From Alphaproteobacteria bacterium (GTDB lineage Bacteria > Pseudomonadota > Alphaproteobacteria > Micropepsales > Micropepsaceae), in NCBI GenBank assembly GCA_024236055.1, contig JACKLF010000002.1:434001-498000 (forward strand): DNA of 64,000 nucleotides, in the 5' to 3' direction. The notes beneath the pieces are model-generated. The model saw only the letters and a list, made by a program, of their open reading frames with translations. It was not told where the DNA came from and made no database searches. Positions 51,057 to 59,210 of this stretch are shown one piece after another. Both the position numbers and the translations under genes were made by a program. Position 1 is the first letter of the stretch, and each line of letters starts with the position of its first letter.

Positions 51057-51374
51057 GGCACTGGTTCAGCTTGAAAAAAACATGAGTTGAGGGGGCTGCT
51101 GCCCAAGGATATGTTCTGCCGATGCCCCGGAAGCAGCCGTGGTTTGAGTTTCGATACGTCTTCGTGTGGTGGCCAATTTGCTGGCAGGGCTGGGCCGTAG
51201 TTCTTGGGCTATGGGCCTTGGTGGGCATCTGCCTCATGCTGAACGCTCCTAGCAATTCGCCATATGCCGTGGCCGAAGCGGTTATTTTGCTCGCATATGC
51301 AGCTTTTGCAGCCAGCAAAACCGATTTTTCCGGAAAAGGGCGATCACACCCCTAGGCCAGACTGGACCAGTGCC
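51057..51374 (+). mobile_element. 318-bp non-autonomous IS1-family unit with one gene
   Basis: Left end GGCACTGGTTCAGCTT (51057-51072) and right end AGACTGGACCAGTGCC (51359-51374) match in 13 of 16 positions. Only one open frame lies between them and no transposase remains. It is 8 bp after the previous unit. CGCTCATT on the left and CCGGATTT on the right do not form a convincing duplication, so the insertion may be old or the ends may have been shuffled. Confidence 0.7.
51122..51355 (+). CDS. Small membrane protein carried by the 318-bp unit
   Basis: A 77-residue protein: a Trp/aromatic-rich start (MPRKQPWFEFRYVFVWWPIC), two hydrophobic helices and a basic end. The TAG is 3 bp before the right end repeat. 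No family recognised. Only a weak ribosome site (AAGGAT) is seen. Confidence 0.55.
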   Translation: MPRKQPWFEFRYVFVWWPICWQGWAVVLGLWALVGICLMLNAPSNSPYAVAEAVILLAYAAFAASKTDFSGKGRSHP

Positions 51375-51469
51375 CCGGATTTGCCCCCCGCATGGCCGGC
51401 ATGCGGGGGCGCCATTGCCCCCAAAGGTTCCGGGGGCTAGGGTCCGGCCCTCATCCGCCGGAGGTTCCC

Positions 51470-51613
51470 ATGCCCAAGATTCCCACCGACATGTCCGCCG
51501 CCGCGGTCAGCCGCCGGGCCAAGGTTTCCGAGGCCATGCGCGCCGAAGAGGCCAAAAAGCCCGCCGCCACCACCAAGGCCGCGCCCAAGCCGCGCATCGC
51601 CAAGCGCCGCTGA
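51470..51613 (+). CDS. 47-residue basic protein
   Basis: MPKIPTDMSAAAVSRRAKVS, then AMRAEEAKKPAATTKAAPKP and a basic end RIAKRR. GGAGG lies six bases before the ATG, a stronger site than most genes here have. Lys/Ala/Pro-rich like a small nucleic-acid-binding tail. Just outside the IS array; not recognised. Confidence 0.55.
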   Translation: MPKIPTDMSAAAVSRRAKVSEAMRAEEAKKPAATTKAAPKPRIAKRR

Positions 51614-51729
51614 CCGGCGGGCCGCCAACCGGCAGGCCACCAACCATCAGGATTGAACGGTTCCGCCACCCGGCCCAAAGCGCAAAGCGCGAAGCGGTTT
51701 TCGAGCAATTGCGCGACAGTTCAAAAAAT

Positions 51730-51768
51730 AGAGCCTGAGCGCGCTTCAAGGAAGCGCGATCATGCTCT
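51730..51768. repeat. Imperfect palindrome (AGAGC...GCTCT)
   Basis: AGAGCCTGAGCGCGCTTC and GAAGCGCGATCATGCTCT pair in 16 of 18 positions around a 3-base loop. Palindromes with the GAGCATGATCGCGCTTC core are frequent between genes of alphaproteobacteria. No T run follows, so a terminator role is not clear. Confidence 0.6.
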
Positions 51769-51803
51769 AGCGTGCGCGCGCAGCGCGACACCGGCGGGGG
51801 CCC

Positions 51804-52244
51804 ATGACCGAAGTTCTGCTTTACCTGCACATCCTGCTTTTCATGTTCTCCTTCGCCTTCACCGGCGGCTTGAGCATTTTCCTGGCGCGCGTGGCGCGCA
51901 GCGGCGACGCAGGCGCGATCAAGGCCGCCTTTGCCGCGGCCAATCCCCTGGCGCGCGCCGGCGGCATCGGCTGGATCCTGACCGGGCTTGCCGGCGGGGG
52001 CCTGGCGCAGGCGCTGGGCTATGACCCCGCCGCGCCCTGGCTGGTTGGCACCTATGGCGTCTTCATCATCCTGCTGGCGAACGGATTCCTGCTGCACCTG
52101 CCCTGGCAGCGCCGGGTGCTGGCCGCCGCGCCGGGCCCCGAACTGGACGCGGCACTGACCGCGCCCATTCACAAGATCGCTTCCATCGTCAGCGCGCTGT
52201 GCGTGCTGACACTGGTCTTCCTGATGACGGCACGGCCGGGCTAG
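51804..52244 (+). CDS. Four-helix membrane protein, DUF2269-like
   Basis: A 146-residue protein with four hydrophobic helices (LYLHILLFMFSFAFTGGLSIFL, GGIGWILTGLAGGGLAQ, GVFIILLANGFLLHLP, IVSALCVLTLVFLM). The first helix has a conserved-looking LHIL. It resembles the DUF2269 type of integral membrane proteins; function unknown. Confidence 0.65.
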   Translation: MTEVLLYLHILLFMFSFAFTGGLSIFLARVARSGDAGAIKAAFAAANPLARAGGIGWILTGLAGGGLAQALGYDPAAPWLVGTYGVFIILLANGFLLHLPWQRRVLAAAPGPELDAALTAPIHKIASIVSALCVLTLVFLMTARPG

Positions 52245-52275
52245 GCTTTGCGGGCACCCCATACGGAGCCCGCCC

Positions 52276-52683
52276 ATGCCGCAAATCCCGACCTGCACCG
52301 TGCTGCGCGCGGGCGAAAACTTCACCGGCAAGCAGGGCTTCGACTATGCCGCCGCGATTTCCGCCCAGACGGTGGGCGCGAAGGGCATACACATGCAGCT
52401 GATCACCATGCCGCCGGGCGCCAAGGGCCGGCCCCATCGCCACGAAGCGCATGAAACGGCGATCTATGTCCTGTCGGGCGAAAGCGGCACCTGGTACGGC
52501 GAAAAGCTGGAGCATCACCTGGTCGCGAAGGCGGGCGACTTTTTCTACATGCCGCCCGGCGTGCCCCACCAGCCCTATAACCTGAGCGCGACCGAGCCGG
52601 TCACCGCGGTGATCGCCCGCACCGATCCCAACGACCAGGAAAGCGTGATCCTGATGCCGGAGCTGGAAGCCATTCACCCCTGA
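52276..52683 (+). CDS. Cupin-domain protein
   Basis: A 135-residue single-domain cupin. Motif 1 is GRPHRHEAHETAIYVLSGESGTWYG (His, His, Glu), motif 2 is AGDFFYMPPGVPHQPYNLS (His): a metal site is likely. Such proteins are dioxygenases, isomerases or small-molecule sensors. Convergent with the beta-keto acid cleavage gene, so no operon partner. Confidence 0.82.
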   Translation: MPQIPTCTVLRAGENFTGKQGFDYAAAISAQTVGAKGIHMQLITMPPGAKGRPHRHEAHETAIYVLSGESGTWYGEKLEHHLVAKAGDFFYMPPGVPHQPYNLSATEPVTAVIARTDPNDQESVILMPELEAIHP

Positions 52684-52694
52684 AATTTGCAGGG

Positions 52695-53639
52695 TCAGAA
52701 ATCGACCTTGTCGCCGCCCTTCAGCGACAGGATCGCGCGCGCCTCGTCCGGCGTGGCGACCTCGCGGCCCAGCCCCTCGATGATGGCGCGCGCCAGACGC
52801 ACCTGCTGGGCGTTCGATTCCGCCAGCCGGCCCTTGCCCGCCCACAGCGAATCTTCCAGCCCCACGCGCACATGCCCGCCCATCGCCGCGGCCTGGGCGG
52901 CGACGGCAAGCTGGCTTTTGCCCGCCCCCAGCACCGACCACTGGTAATCGGCGCCAAACAGGCGATCGGCGGTGCGCCGCATATGCGCCACATCCTCAGG
53001 ATGGGGGCCGATGCCGCCCAGGATGCCGAACACCGACTGGACGAACAGCGGCGTCTTCACCAGCCCGCGTTCCAGGAAATGCGCCAGATTGTAGAGATGG
53101 GAGATGTCATAGCATTCGAACTCGAACCGGGTGCCGCAATCGCCCAGTTCCTTCAGCACATATTCGATGTCGGCAAAGCTGTTGCGGAACACCAGGTCGC
53201 GCGAGGCTTCCAGCGCCTTGCGCTCCCAGTCGTGGCGGAACGTCTTGAAGCGGTTCAGCATGGGGAACAGGCCGAAATTCATCGACCCCATGTTCAGCGA
53301 GGCGACTTCCGGCTTGAACGTCGCGGCGGGGCGGATGCGCTCCTTCACCGTCATCCAGGGCGCGCCGCCCGTGGTCAGGTTCACCACCGCATCGCTCGCC
53401 TGCTTGATGCGCGGCAAGAAGCGCGCAAACGCCTCCGGCGTCTGGTCGGGCTGGCCGGTCTCGGGATCGCGGGCATGCAGATGGATCACCGCAGCCCCGG
53501 CTTCGGCCGCGCCGATGGCGGCCTCGGCAATTTCGCCCGGGGTGACCGGCAGGTGTGGCGACATGGAGGGGGTGTGGATCGCGCCCGTCACCGCGCAGGT
53601 AATGATGACCTTGTTTTGGATGGTTCGGGGGTTTTGCAT
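52695..53639 (-). CDS. Beta-keto acid cleavage enzyme (BKACE, DUF849)
   Basis: A 314-residue zinc TIM-barrel enzyme that cleaves a beta-keto acid with acetyl-CoA to acetoacetate and a CoA ester. VIITCAVTGAIHTPSMSPHLP, AGAAVIHLHARDPETGQPDQ (zinc His pair HxH) and VRVGLEDSLWAGKG are typical. It starts 4 bp after the dehydrogenase gene at 53644, so both are in one operon. The BKACE plus 3-hydroxy-acid dehydrogenase pair is the layout of carnitine degradation, but other substrates are possible. Confidence 0.88.
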   Translation of the reverse strand: MQNPRTIQNKVIITCAVTGAIHTPSMSPHLPVTPGEIAEAAIGAAEAGAAVIHLHARDPETGQPDQTPEAFARFLPRIKQASDAVVNLTTGGAPWMTVKERIRPAATFKPEVASLNMGSMNFGLFPMLNRFKTFRHDWERKALEASRDLVFRNSFADIEYVLKELGDCGTRFEFECYDISHLYNLAHFLERGLVKTPLFVQSVFGILGGIGPHPEDVAHMRRTADRLFGADYQWSVLGAGKSQLAVAAQAAAMGGHVRVGLEDSLWAGKGRLAESNAQQVRLARAIIEGLGREVATPDEARAILSLKGGDKVDF

Positions 53640-53643
53640 GGGT

Positions 53644-54591
53644 TCAGCTTCCGATTTTTTCCGCCGCGTCGCGCTTGTGCGCCGCCAGCGCCATCAGCCG
53701 CCGGTCGCGCCAGGCCTGGCGCGCGGCCAGGTCTTCGGCAGGCAGTGCCGCGCGCCGCGCCATCTCGATCTTCTCCAACACCGATCCGTCCCAGTCGGGA
53801 TGGCCCAGCGCGCTTGTCGCGATGCGGCTGTAGACCGGCCAGTAGCGTTCAACATAATCGCGCACCCCGCCAGGCGCGTTCAGGTCGATGGTCTCGAACG
53901 GGCCCATGAAGGACCAGCGCAGCGCCAGCCCTTCGCGGATGCCGATATCGATGTCCTCAGCACTGGCAAAGCCATGCGCCACCAGGCGAAAGGCTTCCTC
54001 CAGCAGCGCGCCCTGCAGCCGGTTCATGATGAAGCCGTCGATCTCGCGCGTCATCACCATGGGGGCATGGCCCGCCGTCTTCAGGAAATCCACCGCGCGC
54101 GCCACCACATCCGCATCGGTCCAGGGCGCGGGCACCACCTCGGCGGCGGGAATCAGATAGGGCGGGTTGATGGGATGAACCACGATGCAGCGGTGGCGAC
54201 CCGCCAGCCCCTCGCTGAAGCTGGACGGCAGCAGGGACGAGGTCGAACTGGCCAGGATCGCATCTTTGGGCGCCGCCGCATCCAGCCGCGCGAAGACCGC
54301 GCGCTTGGTCTCAAGATCCTCGGGCGTGTTTTCCTGGACATAGGCCGCGCCGGCCAGCGCCTCCGCAAGGGTGGCCGCCGCGGTCATGCGCGCCCCCACC
54401 GCCTCGGCGCTTTCGCCGTTCAGCAGGCCGTTCGCCGCCAGGTCCGGCAACAGCGCGCCGACATAGTCCAGCGCCTTGGGCGCGGCATCCTGCTGGCTGT
54501 CCCAAAGCGCCACATCATGGCCGGCGCGCGCAAAACTGATCGCCCAGGCGCGGCCGATAAAGCCCGCCCCCACAACCGCAACCTTTCCCAT
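53644..54591 (-). CDS. 3-hydroxyacyl-CoA/L-carnitine-type dehydrogenase
   Basis: A 315-residue NAD enzyme: Rossmann motif VAVVGAGFIGRAWAISFARAGHDVALWD, catalytic region VVHPINPPYLIPAAEVVPAP and the helical domain with GFIMNRLQGALLEEAFRLV. This belongs to the lambda-crystallin/carnitine dehydrogenase branch of the 3-hydroxyacyl-CoA dehydrogenases. It should make the beta-keto acid that the neighbouring BKACE cleaves. First gene of the two-gene operon. Confidence 0.87.
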   Translation of the reverse strand: MGKVAVVGAGFIGRAWAISFARAGHDVALWDSQQDAAPKALDYVGALLPDLAANGLLNGESAEAVGARMTAAATLAEALAGAAYVQENTPEDLETKRAVFARLDAAAPKDAILASSTSSLLPSSFSEGLAGRHRCIVVHPINPPYLIPAAEVVPAPWTDADVVARAVDFLKTAGHAPMVMTREIDGFIMNRLQGALLEEAFRLVAHGFASAEDIDIGIREGLALRWSFMGPFETIDLNAPGGVRDYVERYWPVYSRIATSALGHPDWDGSVLEKIEMARRAALPAEDLAARQAWRDRRLMALAAHKRDAAEKIGS

Positions 54592-54698
54592 CGCGTCCCC
54601 GCTTTTCTTGTTGCGACCACACTAGCACCCGGGGGCCCAAGGGAAAGGCCGCGCCGATTGCGCCCGGCGGCGAACCTAAGTAATTGATTTGGCGGCAA

Positions 54699-54787
54699 GG
54701 CCCCGTGGCGGAATTGGTAGACGCACCGGACTTAAAATCCGTTGTTCCGAAAGGGACGTATCCGTTCGACCCGGATCGGGGCCACCA
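54699..54787 (+). tRNA. tRNA-Leu(UAA)
   Basis: Acceptor GGCCCCG pairs with CGGGGCC, then discriminator A and encoded CCA (54785-54787). D arm GCGGAATTGGTAGACGC; anticodon loop CTTAAAA with anticodon UAA; long variable arm (TTGTTCCGAAAGGGACG) as in class II tRNAs; T arm ATCCG-TTCGACC-CGGAT. The top pair of the anticodon stem is mismatched. No integrase or second attachment copy is seen next to it. Confidence 0.95.
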
Positions 54788-54865
54788 ATGCTGCGTTGAT
54801 GCGCCACTCCCCTTGCCGCGCCGTCGTGGCTAGGCTTGCACCGTTACCCCCGGTGCCCGTCCCGC

Positions 54866-55882
54866 ATGATCGCGCGTATCCTGTTTGTGTTCCTGCTGCT
54901 GGGGGCGATGCCCGCCAGCGCCGCACCGCTGGCCGTGCGCGCCGTGGTGGTCACCACCTTCCAGCATGGCGAGGACGGCCCCGGCGAGATGCGCGCCTGG
55001 ATGGCGGGCACACCGCGCAAGCTGCCCTTTGCCGCCAGCGACCTGCCGCTGCGCTATGATCCGGTGCGACACCTGCTGGTGGTGTCGACCGGCATGGGCA
55101 GCGTGCGCGCCGCCGCGGTGATCACCGCCCTGGGCACCGATCCGCGCTTCGACCTGACCCATGCCTATTGGCTGGTCGCCGGGATCGCCGGCATCGATCC
55201 CAAGGCAGGAGGCATCGGCTCCGCGGCCTGGATCGGGGACGTTGTCGATGGCGACTATGGATTCGAGATCGATTCGCGTGAGGCCCCCAAAAGCTGGACC
55301 ACCGGCAAGCTGCCCTGGTTCCGGCCCACCCCCTATGCCCTGCCGGTGCCGGACAAGGACGACAATCTTTTCACGCTGAATCACGCCCTGCGCGACTGGG
55401 CCTTTGCGCGTACCCGCGCCATCGGTCTGCCCGATGATGAGACGCTGCAAAAGGCGCGCGGCGACTACCAGGGCAATGCCGCCACGCCACCCACCGTGCT
55501 GAAGGGCAGCGAGATCAGCGGCCAGAGCTGGTGGGCCGGACGGCTGGCCAACGCCCATGCCCGCCGATGGGTCGATTACTGGACGGAAGGCGGCGAGCCC
55601 ATGGTGATGTCGGCGATGGAGGACAGCGGCATCGTGCGCGCGGTTCGCACCCTTGGCCGGCTGGGCCGCGCCGATCCGGGCCGGCTGATGATCCTGCGCA
55701 CCGCCTCGGACTATACCGCCCCGCCGCCAGGCCAAAGCGCCGCCGCCTATGTCGCCGCCATCCAGGCGAAAGTGCCCGCCACCCGCCAGGCATTGGATGC
55801 GGCCTCGCGCATCGGCGCGCCGGTGGTGGACGAGATCACCGGGCACTGGACTCGCTATCGCGACCGCATTCCCGGCGGGTGA
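54866..55882 (+). CDS. Exported purine nucleoside permease-like protein (NUP family)
   Basis: A 338-residue protein with a Sec signal (cleavage near ASAAP, residue 20). The mature part has VVVTTFQHGEDGPGEMRAW, VVSTGMGSVRAAAVITALG, YWLVAGIAGIDP and ISGQSWWAGRLANAHARRWV, the NUP family (nucleoside phosphorylase fold). Fungal members are called permeases; bacterial members may be periplasmic nucleoside hydrolases or binders. The ATG at 54866 is chosen; a TTG lies ten codons upstream. Confidence 0.8.
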   Translation: MIARILFVFLLLGAMPASAAPLAVRAVVVTTFQHGEDGPGEMRAWMAGTPRKLPFAASDLPLRYDPVRHLLVVSTGMGSVRAAAVITALGTDPRFDLTHAYWLVAGIAGIDPKAGGIGSAAWIGDVVDGDYGFEIDSREAPKSWTTGKLPWFRPTPYALPVPDKDDNLFTLNHALRDWAFARTRAIGLPDDETLQKARGDYQGNAATPPTVLKGSEISGQSWWAGRLANAHARRWVDYWTEGGEPMVMSAMEDSGIVRAVRTLGRLGRADPGRLMILRTASDYTAPPPGQSAAAYVAAIQAKVPATRQALDAASRIGAPVVDEITGHWTRYRDRIPGG

Positions 55883-55886
55883 CGGG

Positions 55887-57913
55887 TCAGAAGGTCTTTC
55901 GCAACTGGATATGGATGCGCGGCTGGCTGGCGGTGCGCACGTCCAGCATCTGGGACAGGGGCGAGACATTGCGCGGCCCGGCATAGTTGAATTGCTGAAT
56001 GTCCAGGTGATAGGGCAGGAAGTTGATCAGTTCGGCATTGAATTCCAGCCCCGGCCGCGGGCGGTAGCTCCAGCTCAGCTGCACGAAGGGCGAATAGAGC
56101 CGCACCCAGCTCACCTGGTTGATGCGATAGAGCAGCCTGCGACCAGCCGCCGGCATCCAGCAGCAGCAGTTCGAGCAGATTCCAGGCCGGCATCCTGCAG
56201 ATGGGTGAACTGGATGTGCTTGTCGCGCTGGTCGGAAATGCCGTGGGTGCGCCCGGTGAGCGGATCGGTCAGCGCCATGAATTATTCATCGACCTTCAGC
56301 GTCGGTCCCGTCAGCGCCCGCTTCATCCAGCAGCAATGTCAGGTCGATCTTGTATTCATTGTTCACGGCATGATCGATGTGCCGGGGCCGTCCTGGCCGG
56401 TGGTGCCGATCGGAATGTCGTCGACCAGGTCCTTGATCTCTTCGCGCGGCGCTGAGCACCAGCGCGCCGCGATCCCAAGTGATGTTCACGCCGCCTCAGA
56501 CACCAGCGCTGGTCAGGACGGGGTCAGGTTGCCGGCGGCACCAGCGCCATTGCCGGAAGAAGTCGGCATTGGCGACGAAGTTGGAAAAATCAACTGGCTA
56601 ACCTTTTTCAGCGCGCAGGCGCAACTGCCCCCATGTCCTGTGACGACCAGGTCAGAAGCAGAGCAGCTTGGAAGACAGGCTGCGCGAATACGCCTTAGCG
56701 CCGAGATGTCACGAGAACTCCTCGCGCGCGCGCCCGCTTCCAGCGCGCCCATGGGGCCCGATGGTCCAGCTGGCCTGGGCGAACCTCGCCGCACCGCTCT
56801 CCGACCCGTGAATTGGCGCCGGTCAGCACCACCGGCGCACCGTTCCCGCACAAAGCTGGAGGCGCGGGCGTGTTGGCAGAAGCGCCCTCGGCACCGCTCT
56901 CCAGTGTCGAGCTTTGGCTCCAGCGGTAGCGGCACAGCGTGGCGCGCGCGACTACTTTCACCGGTGTCGCGCGACAGGCCGTTCATCAATTGCTGGATGG
57001 ATCGCGCGCGGTGACTTTCATAGTCGTACTGGTCCAGCCGTTGCAGCGCCTTTTGATGATTCGGCATCCGGCGCGATGCTGGCTTTATCCAGTTCCACAC
57101 CATCGAGCAGCCAGTGGTGGTTGCCCTGAAATAGAGGCCGAAAGCGGCGCGTCATAGCGAGTGCGCCGGTTGAAAGGTGCGCCGCGGAAGGTGACATTGG
57201 CGCCGAAGGTGCCATGGTGGCCGGAACGGCCGTAGCTCGCCGCCGTTCGGGCCCCAGTGATTCCTCGGCACCGCGCCGGCGCACGAAACCGCGCTGTTCG
57301 GGCTGGCCCGTCTGTCCAGATGAAATAGCCATCACGCCGATGGATCGTCGCCCAGGCTGGTGTAGCGGGTGAGCGTGAGATTATGAGGCTTGCCCCGACC
57401 GGTGGCTGGAGTTGCAGGCTGCCGCCGGGCGCGTCGTAACTGTGTCCCAGAAGAAGGTGTTTTTCCAGCGTAGCGATGAGGTGGTGTCCGACGCACTCAG
57501 GATCACATTGGCGACGACGCTGCAGCCCTGCATGTCGATGCCCGGCGCCCCGCCGCGGATCCTCGATCCGCGCGACGCGAGCCGCGAGAATGCGCCCCAG
57601 AATGGCCGACAGTGTGTCGGACTTGGCGAGGTGGGCCGCGCGCCGTCGATCAGCACATTGCCGCACCGCCCCGGCAAAACCGCGCACGCTTTCGCCGCCG
57701 TCGAAGACAAAGGGCGGCCGGCAGGCGCTGGATCATGCTCGCCAGAGCCGTCGCAGGCTGGGCGGCAGCAAAGTAATCTGACGCGATAGACCAGCACGGC
57801 GCCCTCTGTCTCAGGGGCTGGAGCCCAGGCGAACCCGGCAGCCCAACCAAGCCAAGCCCGGCGCAAGCGAAAGCGGCGGCCCGAATGGGCCGTAAGGCAT
57901 TGCGATACAACAT
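55887..57913 (-). pseudogene. TonB-dependent receptor disrupted by many frameshifts
   Basis: The minus strand from the ATG at 57913 (MLYRNALRPIRAAAF, signal peptide) holds receptor sequence in changing frames: AAAQPATAL, FVFDGGESVRGFAGAV, VLIDGARPTS, SDTLSAILGRI, IRGGAPGIDMQG (plug domain), NGLSRDTG, VNITWDRGALVLS, DDIPIGTTGQDGPGTS, and the intact last 89 codons ending HIQLRKTF with the C-terminal Phe of outer-membrane barrels. At least eight frame changes are needed. Size (about 675 codons) is near a normal receptor. Either a decayed gene or a stretch of sequencing errors. Convergent with the NUP gene. Confidence 0.75.
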
Positions 57914-58017
57914 GATTTAACCCGACCCAGAAGCGGCGCTATGCGCCAATGACAGGTACCTTGTATTATACAGTACCTTGGCATGCAAGGGGGTGGGCGA
58001 ACTTTTCGGAAATGGGG

Positions 58018-59181
58018 TCAGGCGCCGCGCACGTCCAGCAGCGCGGCCTGCAGCATCGCCCGCGCATAGGCGATGTGATAGGCCCAGGCGGCGTGGGAAT
58101 TGACGTTGGGATCTTCATCCTGCGCCAGCCGCGCGCCGCGCTCGCGCGACGGATCGCGCACATGCTCGGCGACGTGATTCACGTTCAGCCCGCGCGCATG
58201 TTCGGGAATGATCAGGCGGGTATAGCGATTGCGCACCAGCTCCTTCATCACCGCGAACATGTTGACCATGCCGTTGTCGGGAAAGACCTCGGTATAGTCC
58301 AGGCGCGGCGTGCGCACGACCACGTTGCGGTAATGCACATGCTGGATGCGGTCGCGTTCGGCGAAATAGCGGCACACCGCCACCGGGTCCTCGCCCAGTT
58401 CGCGGGTCACGCCGCAATCGAAGGTGATGCCGTTGGACGGCGAGTCGACCAGCGCGATCAGCCGCTTCCAGTCCGCCAGCGTCGCCATCACCTGCTGCGA
58501 GCCCCGGCTGATGGGCGCGGGCGGATCGTTGGGATGCAGCGACAGGCGCACATTGGCGGCCTCGGCGACCGGCACCACTTCCTTCAGGAAATATTCCAGG
58601 TTGGCCCAAAGTTCGTCGGCCTTGTGCACGCCTTCTTCGGGCAGCGGCGGCAGGTCCTTCACCCGGTCATAGTGAAAGGATTCCATCACCGCGCCGCCGC
58701 GCGACGGATCGGGGCCGTCGAAATAGCCTTCCTCCAGCCGGTGGGAATAGAAATTGTATTCCACCACCGGAATGCCCGCCGCGCCCGCCGCCCGGATGGC
58801 CTGTTTGACCGTGGCGATGGCTGCCGCACGGCCCGGCCGGGCATAGATGATGTCGCGCATATAGGCGCCCGATGCGCCCACCCACGGCATGCCGATATCG
58901 CCCGCCGACAGCCCGCCCGATTTGAGCACCGCCACGCGGCGCTTCAGTTCAGCCTCCTGCCAGGGAAAGGCCCCGCCGCCCACCATCACATGGCTGATGC
59001 CAAGCTGGCGGTAGCGGCGCATGCCCGCCTCGGTCATCTCGTCGTCGACGATCACGCCCAGGCACAGCTTGGGCGTGTCGGGCCCTTCGACCGGCAAGAA
59101 GGCGCTTGCCGGACCGGCCGCCATGACACCCGCTGCTGCCGCCGCGCCTGCCAGCATCCCGCGCCGTGAAATCCGCTCCAT
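58018..59181 (-). CDS. Tat-exported mannonate dehydratase-like protein (UxuA family)
   Basis: A 387-residue TIM-barrel protein with a Tat signal (MERISRRGMLAGAAAAAGVM). Barrel segments: SLHPNDPPAPISRGSQQV, FDCGVTRELGEDPVAVCRYFAERDRIQHVHYRNV and FPDNGMVNMFAVMKEL, with the His/Cys/His/Asp metal ligands of UxuA. UxuA removes water from mannonate to give 2-keto-3-deoxygluconate, normally in the cytoplasm, so export is unusual. With the ThDP enzyme and HpcH/HpaI aldolase it may form a sugar-acid cluster now split by the gene at 59211. Confidence 0.78.
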   Translation of the reverse strand: MERISRRGMLAGAAAAAGVMAAGPASAFLPVEGPDTPKLCLGVIVDDEMTEAGMRRYRQLGISHVMVGGGAFPWQEAELKRRVAVLKSGGLSAGDIGMPWVGASGAYMRDIIYARPGRAAAIATVKQAIRAAGAAGIPVVEYNFYSHRLEEGYFDGPDPSRGGAVMESFHYDRVKDLPPLPEEGVHKADELWANLEYFLKEVVPVAEAANVRLSLHPNDPPAPISRGSQQVMATLADWKRLIALVDSPSNGITFDCGVTRELGEDPVAVCRYFAERDRIQHVHYRNVVVRTPRLDYTEVFPDNGMVNMFAVMKELVRNRYTRLIIPEHARGLNVNHVAEHVRDPSRERGARLAQDEDPNVNSHAAWAYHIAYARAMLQAALLDVRGA

Positions 59182-59210
59182 GACCGCCCCCTCATTATTT
59201 TACGGGAAGC

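Noticed and set aside
49501..51374. Integron cassette array
   Set aside because: No integrase gene and no attC-like palindromes; the units are delimited by IS1-type end repeats, though the comparison remains useful.
54699..54787. tRNA-Leu as attachment site of an island reaching the broken TonB receptor or the DUF2075 gene
   Set aside because: No integrase and no second copy of the tRNA 3' end found by eye in the following 9 kb.
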